This document shows, piece by piece, positions 26,166 to 33,356 of a stretch of DNA of 33,356 nt. Positions within the stretch are counted from its first letter, which is position 1; every line of letters starts with the position of its first letter. The translations under genes and the position numbers were made by a program. The notes beneath the pieces are model-generated. The model had not been told where the DNA came from. It did no database searches and saw only the letters and a program-made list of their open reading frames with translations. This stretch comes from Azolla pinnata (taxonomy: Eukaryota > Streptophyta > Polypodiopsida > Salviniales > Salviniaceae): positions 6,313 to 39,668 of the forward strand of contig JBBBWG010032098.1 of assembly GCA_037176905.1 (NCBI GenBank), given 5' to 3'.

Positions 26166-28712
26166 TCACCAATAATCCCCACAGGAACATACACCATTAC
26201 TGAACCGATGGTATCGTGCCACATCTCTCAGCAGTATTTCTCGCCGTTCGAGTTTCGAGATGAATTTCGCGGCATTGTGGCAATCTGTACACACGCGAAG
26301 GTTCTTCGTGATGCGGAGCGTTGTGCCCTTCGCTGTGCTCACCAAACCGAAAGCAATGGCGAGCTTCTCGCTGTGATGAGCAAGCATGTGCTCCTTTTGC
26401 TCCTCTTCCACATCATGTAATACCAACTTGGTATCAGGAACATAGCCCATCTCCTTCAATTGGGCCATCAGGCTCTCCAGCTTTGCGTAAGTCACATCGT
26501 GTTTCGACCTCGGAGTAACTGCGGCGAAGAACTCGTACACCTTGTTGTTGACTTCGATTGCGCTGCATCCTGGCTCCTTCTTAACCCCGCGTTTCACCAT
26601 GGTCCTCCTTATCATTTCCACATCTTTCCATTTGCCTTGAGCAGCGTAGATGTTCGAAAGCAGCACATACGGAGCCGAATTCAGAGGGTCGAGATCAACC
26701 ACCCTTTTAGCTGCATGTACGCCTCGTCGAGTATCCCCATGCATTCTGCAAGCGCTGAGGAAAGTCCGCCATATCAGGGCATTGGGCTCAAGCGGCATTC
26801 TGGTTATAAGAGCCTCTGCCTCGGCTAACTGGCCTGACCGACCAAACAGATCGATCAGGCATCCGTAATGTTCCATGCTGGGTATAAGCCCATAATCTGA
26901 AATCGCATCGTAACAATCCCGCCCAACGTCAACTAGGCCGGCGTGGCTACATGCTGAAATCATGTTGATGAAGGTAACGTCGTCGGGTTTCACACGACCA
27001 TGCAGCATTTCAAGCAGCAAAGCTAGAGATTCTCTACCATGCCCATTCTCACCTTTTGCGGATATGATGGCATTCCATGGGACTACTGTGGGCTCCTCGA
27101 GCTTTAAGAAAACGGTCTCGGCATCTTCGAGAGCGGCACACTTGCCATAGAAACTGATAAGAGCTGTGCCCATGACAGCATCTAGTTCGAACCCACATTC
27201 AAGCACGCAAGAATGAATAGACATGCCCTCTGCGTAGGCAGCTAATACAGCACACGCGCTCAAGATGCTGACGCAGGTGATCGCGTTGGGTTTCAATCCC
27301 TGGTTTTGCATTTGCTTGAATAGCTTCAATGCTTCTCTCGGGTGACCTTGTTGAGCATAGGAGCTGATCATGGCCGTCCACGACACCACACAGCGGTTAT
27401 TCATGCCATCAAAGATGAGCCGTGCAGTCTCGAGGCGGCCACATTTCGCATACATGGCAATCAGGGCTGTCTCGATGACATCCGAATCTAGACCTTTGCG
27501 GATGATGCAGCCATGGATTCTCTCGCCTTCGACTAAAGCGGAGATTTCGCTCTCGTCTAACACCGACAATTCAGCACACGCAGTCAGTGCCGTGCTGTAT
27601 GTAAACTCGTTGGGGATCACCGCACCTTCTTCCGACAGAATCCGATACAAATAGAAAGCCTTCCGGACCTCGCCGTGCTGCAAGTATATGTTCATCATCG
27701 TCGTCCATGTAACCACATTCTTCGAGAGGGTGGGTAACGTGTCGAAAGCTACGCATGCGCTCTCAAGCGACTTGCATTTCCCGTACATGTCGACCAATGC
27801 AGTTCCCGACGCTTCATCGAACCCAAGCCCGTGCTCGACCATGCGAGCATGGACAGCCTCGCCATCAGGCAGGTGGGTGCATGCTTGCAAGACTTGAGTG
27901 AAAGTGACCTGGTTGGGTTCGATCCCTTCTTCGGACATTTGGCCATGGAACAGCTCAAGGGCCACATCCTGGCGGCCATAGCTCACATTCGCGGTGATGA
28001 TCGCTGTCCAAGATACCACATTTCTTTCGGGCATGCTCTCGAAGACATCGTTCGCATCGTCGAGAGCGCCACATTTGGCATACATGTCGATGAGCGCGGT
28101 GCCCAAAGCCACATGGGAGCCCAATCCAGCCTCGAGAATGAAGAGATGCACAACGTGACCACATTCCAAAGAACCTAGGCTTCCACATGCTTGCAGCGCG
28201 CCGAGGAACGTGACTCGATCGGATGCGATCCCCGCCTCTTGCATGCGAAGGAAGAGGTCGAGGGCCTCCGCATCGCGCCCATTCTTCGCATACAAGCTCA
28301 TCATTATGTTCCAGGACACGGTATCCTCGCTCCGCATCATCGAGAACGCAGAAGATGCTTCTTGCAACGCCAGAAGCTCACCGTACCTGCTCAGGAGGGG
28401 GTTAGCGTACACGGGATCGGTTTCGACGCCGGAGATGATGATGTGGAAGTGAAGGCTCCACACCTGGGAGAGCTCAAAAGGTTCCCGCGAAGAAGCTTGG
28501 CCCCGGGGGAGAAGGGTTCGCAACGAAGGTGGAGCGGTTAAGGGAGGAGGAGGAGGAGGAGGAGGAGGCTTGCGTTGAAGAGGAAGAGGAAGAGGAAGAG
28601 GAAGAGGGGAGGAATGGAGAAGAACGGGAAGAGGATCATGGTGGCATGAAGGTGGGTCTTCTCGTTGGAACAGAGGATGCTGGAGGGAGACCCTGCTGCT
28701 GCAGATTTCCAT
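26166..28712 (-). CDS. PLS-class pentatricopeptide repeat protein with C-terminal DYW domain
   Basis: Single exon, 848 aa, ending exactly in DYW. Residues 1-70 are Pro/Leu/Ser-rich with a run of prolines and probably include an organelle transit peptide. From about 100 to 680 are PPR motifs of the P-L-S pattern (DTVSWNIMMSLYAKNG, GTALIDMYAKCGALDDA, NVVSWTAMI-type phrases). Then E-type motifs, the PG box (EPG at 713-715) and the DYW deaminase domain. Zinc and catalytic residues seen: H780-S-E782 (HxE), C808 and C811-H812 (CTDCH), H835, and CSCGDYW at 842-848. Known role: site-specific C-to-U editing of mitochondrial or plastid transcripts, with the PPR tract reading the RNA and DYW as cytidine deaminase. 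The signature is complete, so it is likely active. The target cannot be told by eye. Open frames on the opposite strand are shadows of this codon-biased ORF. Confidence 0.96.
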   Translation of the reverse strand: MEICSSRVSLQHPLFQREDPPSCHHDPLPVLLHSSPLPLPLPLPLQRKPPPPPPPPPLTAPPSLRTLLPRGQASSREPFELSQVWSLHFHIIISGVETDPVYANPLLSRYGELLALQEASSAFSMMRSEDTVSWNIMMSLYAKNGRDAEALDLFLRMQEAGIASDRVTFLGALQACGSLGSLECGHVVHLFILEAGLGSHVALGTALIDMYAKCGALDDANDVFESMPERNVVSWTAIITANVSYGRQDVALELFHGQMSEEGIEPNQVTFTQVLQACTHLPDGEAVHARMVEHGLGFDEASGTALVDMYGKCKSLESACVAFDTLPTLSKNVVTWTTMMNIYLQHGEVRKAFYLYRILSEEGAVIPNEFTYSTALTACAELSVLDESEISALVEGERIHGCIIRKGLDSDVIETALIAMYAKCGRLETARLIFDGMNNRCVVSWTAMISSYAQQGHPREALKLFKQMQNQGLKPNAITCVSILSACAVLAAYAEGMSIHSCVLECGFELDAVMGTALISFYGKCAALEDAETVFLKLEEPTVVPWNAIISAKGENGHGRESLALLLEMLHGRVKPDDVTFINMISACSHAGLVDVGRDCYDAISDYGLIPSMEHYGCLIDLFGRSGQLAEAEALITRMPLEPNALIWRTFLSACRMHGDTRRGVHAAKRVVDLDPLNSAPYVLLSNIYAAQGKWKDVEMIRRTMVKRGVKKEPGCSAIEVNNKVYEFFAAVTPRSKHDVTYAKLESLMAQLKEMGYVPDTKLVLHDVEEEQKEHMLAHHSEKLAIAFGLVSTAKGTTLRITKNLRVCTDCHNAAKFISKLERREILLRDVARYHRFSNGVCSCGDYW

Positions 28713-28856
28713 GTGGGCGTCTGTGGCTATGGTGCCATGGAGCTCTGCAGAGACACAGAGCCAGAAGCGTAGAAGACGAGAAAACCATAATCTCCGAGAC
28801 TACCCCTCATTTTCTCCTAATGCCCAAAATGCCCCTAAAAAAGCCTCTTTGAACAG

Positions 28857-28866
28857 TGGAAGAAGA

Positions 28867-28902
<36 letters not shown>

Positions 28903-28903
28903 T
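28857..28903. repeat. GAA/GAG microsatellite upstream of the PPR gene
   Basis: About 46 bp of imperfect AAG/AGG triplets, roughly 145 nt upstream of the PPR start codon and so within its promoter or leader. On the PPR coding strand it is a CTT/CCT tract. Confidence 0.9.
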
Positions 28904-28907
28904 CTTG

Positions 28908-30197
28908 CGTATAAGGTTGTGTTTGTTTATTTGAGGTACTTGGGTATGTGGTATATTTGAAACTTGCAGAATGGCTTATTATTTGATAGGCTTTTTGGAG
29001 TATCTCAACATATAAGTATGATAAGGGAAAATTTTATTTTGGTTGTTTTCACTATTATGTTGTATGGGAACTTTGTTCTCAAATGAGCTAGATTTGTATT
29101 GAAGCACCTTAAAAAGTTGCCCTTACCACGTCGTTACTTTTAAAGTAGTTTTGATAACAATGATTTTTTGTATTGTGATGTTCTTTTTTAATATAAACAT
29201 GCATTTACGAGAAAAAAAAAGAAAAAAATAAGATATATACGACGATCGATAAAGATCCTAGATATAAGTTTATATTTTTCTAGCTTGTTAAAGTTATATG
29301 GAAAGTTTTTTTCCAAAAAAAGGTTTTACCTTGTACTAATATAAATCATGCCCAATAGATATATTCATTTATATAAAAAAAACTTTATCCAAAAGGGTTT
29401 AGCAGCAATACATATCATTTTAAGATTATAGTCATGTGATAGGAGGTGGAAATAGCCATTTTGATGTTATATATCCAATTGGTTTACATATAATTAAATT
29501 ATATTTTTTCTAATATAATATAAACTTAAGTCAACATTGTTTTACTATTTTTTATTCTCCTTTCATAGTTCAATACTATCTTTTAAGAGTATTTTAATTG
29601 GGAGGAAGTGTAACACCTTGAAAAACCTTTTGATAACGTGCCTTCTTATATTTGTAATATAATAATAATGCATTAAAAGTTCCAAACACTCATCCTTTGC
29701 CATACAAGTATGTTGTTACAAACAAGATATTTCAGGGACAAACATTGGTTGTCCGTTCCGAAAAGAAATTATATAAAAGGTTATGTCATAACGCATAGAT
29801 AATTAAATGGGAGTGTTTTGTTATCTTTTTAATGGATTTGCATCTAAGGTAATAAAATTTACCAACCCATCATACAAGGTCATGTTTGATTATCTTTGGT
29901 TATTAGACATGTGATATAATTAGAGTTTGAGAAGTAATTTCTTATTTGATAAATCTTATAGAGTATCTCAATAAAATATATAAGATAAAAAATAAGTTAA
30001 TTTAGTAGCTTTAACAATTATATTGTATGAGAACGGTCATCCTTATACAAGTTAGGTTTATGTCCTTCAATATTATAACGCCTTAGAAAGGTTGACCTTG
30101 TCACATCACTACTTTTAAAGTAATTTTATCATGATAACAAGGTTTTTTTATTATTGTCATGTTGATTTAATATAAACATACATTTGAGAAAAAGTAG
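28908..30197. repeat. Diverged 0.3-kb direct repeat pair in AT-rich spacer
   Basis: Copy A 28908-29222 and copy B about 29871-30197 align over their whole length. Shared landmarks in the same order: ATACAAGGT/ATAAGGT head, TTATTTGATA, GAGTATCTCAA, TATGTTGTATG/TATATTGTATG, CACTTTTAAAGTA-like ACTTTTAAAGTA, GATAACAA, and ATATAAACAT with CATTT tail. Starts are about 964 bp apart. Identity looks well below what a recent LTR pair would have. No reverse transcriptase or integrase was found between or around them. Confidence 0.75.
29600..29618 (+). mobile_element. Polypurine tract followed by LTR-like TGTAACACC
   Basis: GGGAGGAAG directly precedes TGTAACACCTTG (TG at 29609). In many plant Ty3/gypsy elements a polypurine tract abuts a 3' LTR starting TGTAACACC (family knowledge). 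No matching upstream LTR start or terminal CA with target duplication was identified, so this may be a remnant or chance. Confidence 0.3.
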
Positions 30198-32055
30198 TAA
30201 CATATTAGCAATATCTCTGTATACAAATCACACCATATCATGTTGTCTTTGTTGGGCCTTGATTAGATTGTTGATGAGAAGGGAAAAAACAAGTTACAAG
30301 AATCGCAAGAGTGAAAACATATAACATCTCCTAGATTGTAAAATTAGGTTTGGTTATGATAGATATCTTGCCATTAACTTGTTGTGACTTGTATTTAATA
30401 AATCTTAACTTGTTTTTGTAATGCTTTGCTGGTTAATTGAAATGCAAATTTCCCTTCACTTTCTCTTTCGTAAATTTCTTAAAAGGTCTTGAAGTAGAGC
30501 AACGGTGGGCTAAAATGTTAATCGAAGAGGCTCTTGACAATTAAAACATAATGGTACCACGACATCTCAAATCTTTTGGTCAGTTCAAACATGGCCCCCC
30601 ATAGATCTTCGTGAAATACAATGCACAGAATTTTAATCTTATTGAGAAATATTTGGCAAACGAAGTTATAGGTCTTGAATAATAGCTCATACTGTAAGGG
30701 TTTTTATTTACCAATTATCAAGCAAAAAAACAAAGGAAAGAGAGGAAGCTCTCGTATACCATCAAGTGTTTTGATCCAAATCATGCTTGGATCTTGTGAG
30801 GGTTTATGCATATGTAACAAGTGTAATTAGTAATTATACTGATAGAGACAAAGTGTAAGGTAATGAGCCTGATTACATAAACAAAAACCCTAACCACCGT
30901 TTGACTGCTTTATCGTAAGTGGACAAGTGATAACACACACTTCATTCACGGTACAATTATCTCATTATATCGTAAAGTTAATATGTTCGATTCATGCACT
31001 CGGAATTAGCTCTCGCGTACTAATCATTTGATTAAAGAGATCACGGAAAATCTATCTCATATATTTAGTTGGAGTTATATCATGTGTCAAGAATTTGATG
31101 GACCACAGCCCATCACTACAAAGTGGTCAAGGGGCATAATTAATCGAGCTCACCAACATGCCTAGTCTTCGATGGCAGTGCAAAAGTGTTAGAAGCTTGA
31201 TTTTTGTATCACACATAAGGTTGTGGTGTTAACCAAACCACGTAAGGGGAATTCGATGGTAAGAAGAACAACATTCTGGTGATTGCTAGAATTCTCCCCC
31301 CGGGGCTTTAGAAGGAACAACAGTTCCGAATTCCAAATATGTTTCAGAACGAGGAATTGGAGATGCTTCTCACACTTTTCGACGTGGATAACATTGTGGC
31401 TCGATTTAGATTAGATTAGTTATTCCAAGATGAATTTCTTAGTGTTTCAGACTCCGATAGTGTCCAACCACCTTCGGATCACGCCTTGTGCATGTGCCCT
31501 GTTTTTCAATTGCCTCTATCTTTTCGTCATGACAAAGCCATTTTGTCGGAGAGGCAATTCATATACTATAACACTTCCATATTTGGTGATGGGTCACCAT
31601 CCGGGCTCTAATCCTTCGAGTAAATTGTAAGACAGTCTGTTTCTTGGCTAGCCCGACCATATATCAAAGCCCAAGTATAGAGCAAAAAGGTGGCGTTTGT
31701 CGATGCAAGTACAAGCGCTAATGCCAATGATTGAATTAGAAGTGGGTGCAATGAACCGGGCTCAATCAACTAAGGACATTCAAGCCTAGAATGGGATCAA
31801 TGATCGATCACAAACACCACGAGGTCGAGAGAGAGATGGAAAGGCTTATTATATGGATGGTGATCGGGGGGAGGACGGTGCATAGTGGCCCCATGATTTG
31901 GGCATATCTACATACATTGTGTTTATTTTGGCAGTATACGTAGGCCTTGTTCGGCTCGGATCGAATCGGGCGGCCAAATAGCAAGACGGCTTCGTAATTG
32001 ATGGCGTTTAGCGCACTGCGAATCGAGCTGGATCGAGTGGCTAGCAATAGCAGGA
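30198..32055. other. AT-rich spacer without recognisable genes
   Basis: About 1.9 kb. Open frames are at most 79 codons and none is recognisable. A short plus-strand stretch near 31090-31170 reads FDGPQPITTKWSRGIINRAH before a stop, vaguely like the GP-x-TRARA segment after integrase in Ty3/gypsy elements, which is too weak to call. Otherwise nothing is seen. Confidence 0.5.
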
Positions 32056-32059
32056 GGCT

Positions 32060-32370
32060 TCATGGGCGGGGTCAGGGTTAGGGTTATGATTAAGGTTAAG
32101 GTAAAGGTAAAGGTTAGGGTTAGGTTCAGGGCTTGGAAATGGGGTGAGGATCAAAGCAAAAGACTTCACGAGCGTGTTTAGGGCTAAGGTTAAGGTTAGG
32201 GTTAGGGCTTGGAAATGGGGTGAGGATCAAAAGGTAACAACAGCAAGAGGCTCCAAGAGCGTGTTTAGGGTTAGGGTTAGGGTTAGGGTTAGGGTTAGGG
32301 TTAGGATTGGGGTTAGGGTTAGGGTTAGGGTTAGGATTGGGGTTAGGGTTAGGGTTAGGGCTTGGAAATA
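32060..32370. repeat. Interstitial telomere-like TTAGGG array with higher-order units
   Basis: Degenerate GGTTA/GGTAA repeats pass into clean TTAGGG units from about 32264 to 32360. The repeated 30-bp set is TTAGGA, TTGGGG, then three TTAGGG. A spacer starting GCTTGGAAAT is found at 32131, 32207 and 32360. After the first two it extends to GGGGTGAGGATCAAA and ends in GAGCGTGTTTAGGG. Most units are hexamers, not the seven-base TTTAGGG usual at plant telomeres. Being internal and irregular, it is not a chromosome end. The Asn-Pro frame on the minus strand is an artefact. Confidence 0.9.
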
Positions 32371-32943
32371 AGCAAGCTCTTATTACATAGTAGAATAACA
32401 ATGTCGTAAATTTGGATTTATGAAACATGTTGGGCGGAAATGGAGGGGCAAAACAGAAGGAATTGTTTATTTGAAGTACAAGAAAAAATGGATAGTGGTA
32501 GTTGGTTGTCCGCTTCCAGGGAAAGCCAAGGTCGTTATTATATAACCGCCACGAATTCATTCCCAGGGAACAAAGCAAAAGAAAAAAAACCAAAACCAAG
32601 ACCAGAAAAAGCAAGCTTAAGAATTCCCCATAAGAAACATCAAAACAATTGAGTTCCGATCCTCTCCTTTCACAAAAATCCCTAATGTTTTGACGCATAC
32701 GCATATTATGCATCAATACGATATTGGTTGATTTGATTTCTTTCCACTCGGATTAGATCCGCAGAGAAATCAAACAAATTCGGTCGAAATTGGGCGCATA
32801 AATTGGGCGTATTTCTACTACTACTACTACTGCAATTGCTGCTGTTGTTGTTTGTTGTTATTACGATGATTATTATTACTAGGAATTAGATCTTCTTGTT
32901 TCTCCCCTGTTTTCTCTTCCAATTCTGTGTGATATATAATTTG
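32371..32943. other. Spacer grading into a leader-like sequence
   Basis: About 0.57 kb without a recognisable gene. The right part (from about 32760) becomes rich in CTA, CTG, TTG and ATT triplets and then CT-rich, as 5' leaders of plant genes often are. No TATA box can be singled out. Confidence 0.4.
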
Positions 32944-32984
32944 ATGGCGATGGCGATGGCGATGGCGATGGCGGAACCACTTCC

Positions 32985-33019
<35 letters not shown>

Positions 33020-33054
33020 CTCTTCGTCTTCGTCGTCTTCCGTTCCTTCTCTGA
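32944..33054 (+). other. Possible small upstream ORF at the edge of a plus-strand gene
   Basis: Five GATGGC units give five in-frame ATG codons from 32944, opening a 36-codon frame (Met-Ala repeats then Leu/Pro) that stops at 33052-33054. The CT-rich sequence around it resembles a gene leader, so this could be a uORF or the first part of a gene continuing beyond the window. It could equally be noncoding microsatellite; minus-strand frames here are Glu-, Ser- and Leu-homopolymeric and are no better. Confidence 0.2.
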
Positions 33055-33205
33055 TCTTCCTATTCGCTGTGGAGCCAGAGCCATGGATGGAGTGCCTCTT
33101 CCTTCCTTCCTTCCCTCCTGCAGCAGGAATGGAATCTAGGCCTCGGATTTCCTGCTGCTGCTGGTAGTTCATTTGCTTCCGAACGCAGACGCGGATCAAA
33201 GAAGC

Positions 33206-33356
33206 AGCAGCAGAAGAAGAAGAAGAAGCATCTTGAAGCAGCAGCAGCAGAAGAAGAAGCATCTTGAAGCAGCAGCAGCAGAAGAAGAAGAAGCATCTTG
33301 AAGCAGCAGCAGCAGAAGAAGAAGCATCTTGAAGCAGCAGCAGCAGAAGAAGAAGA
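33206..33356. repeat. 31/34-bp minisatellite of GCA and GAA triplets at the window edge
   Basis: Units with CATCTTGAAG, four GCA triplets and three or four GAA triplets start at 33229, 33260, 33294 and 33325 (periods 31, 34, 31) and run off the window. Because 31 and 34 are not multiples of three the frame changes between units, which argues against one continuous coding role. A preceding incomplete unit begins near 33201. Confidence 0.9.

Noticed and set aside
26208..28852. Many plus-strand open frames of 60-122 codons opposite the PPR gene
   Set aside because: They are antisense shadows of the intronless 848-codon PPR reading frame.
31084..31172. Peptide FDGPQPITTKWSRGIINRAH as a Ty3/gypsy post-integrase segment
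   Set aside because: Similarity is to a very short, variable motif only; no integrase, reverse transcriptase or LTR pair is visible around it.
32060..32370. Chromosome end or true telomere
   Set aside because: The array is short, irregular, internal, and followed by ordinary sequence on both sides.
32126..32716. 196-codon minus-strand frame with Asn-Pro repeats
   Set aside because: The Asn-Pro run is a reading of the TTAGGG hexamer array. The flanking residues show no domain and no splice-linked partner.

Overview
The window is nuclear DNA from a land plant. Five protein-coding genes can be read with confidence. Four carry GT-AG introns; the fifth is an intronless pentatricopeptide repeat (PPR) gene ending in a DYW domain. 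All intergenic space is filled with microsatellites, minisatellites and degenerate repeats. The gene set (PCH2/TRIP13, L-galactose dehydrogenase, CBL-interacting kinase, DYW-type PPR) is specific to green plants or typical of them. The tone of the PPR protein and the repeat-rich, AT-rich spacers suggest a seed-free vascular plant, but that is a guess and I cannot name a species.

Layout. 1-204: two perfect copies of a 77-bp repeat. 254-7433 (+): PCH2/TRIP13 AAA+ ATPase, 14 exons, 475 aa. 8416-11376 (-): L-galactose dehydrogenase, 5 exons, 321 aa, with a (CT)n tract of about 150 bp lying 18 nt before its start codon. 11794-12510: 16-copy minisatellite carrying telomere-like TTAGGG. 12511-14452: unannotatable spacer with a GC-richer part. 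14453-17835 (-): CIPK/SnRK3 kinase, 14 exons all in phase 0, 429 aa. 17836-23096: repeat-dominated spacer holding a GATA-like microsatellite, an AT-rich minisatellite, an array of nGAAn/nTTCn pentamers resembling heat-shock elements, a tRNA-like SINE head and about 1 kb of CAT/CAC repeat. 23123-25301 (+): four-exon gene for a 270-aa protein with a C-terminal hydrophobic anchor. 25445-25512: strong 21-bp hairpin. 26166-28712 (-): 848-aa DYW PPR protein. 28713-33356: AT-rich spacer with a diverged 0.3-kb direct repeat, an interstitial TTAGGG array, and a leader-like CT-rich stretch running off the window edge.

The five genes do not form a pathway: meiotic/checkpoint HORMA remodelling, vitamin C synthesis, calcium signalling, an unknown membrane protein and organelle RNA editing. 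PCH2 and GalDH are convergent, as are the anchored protein and the PPR gene; GalDH and CIPK lie head to tail on the minus strand. The strongest architectural theme is that each of the five genes has a tandem repeat close upstream of its start codon. The most interesting single items are the HSE-like array, the duplicated exon start inside intron 1 of the anchored-protein gene, and the miRNA-like hairpin after that gene.
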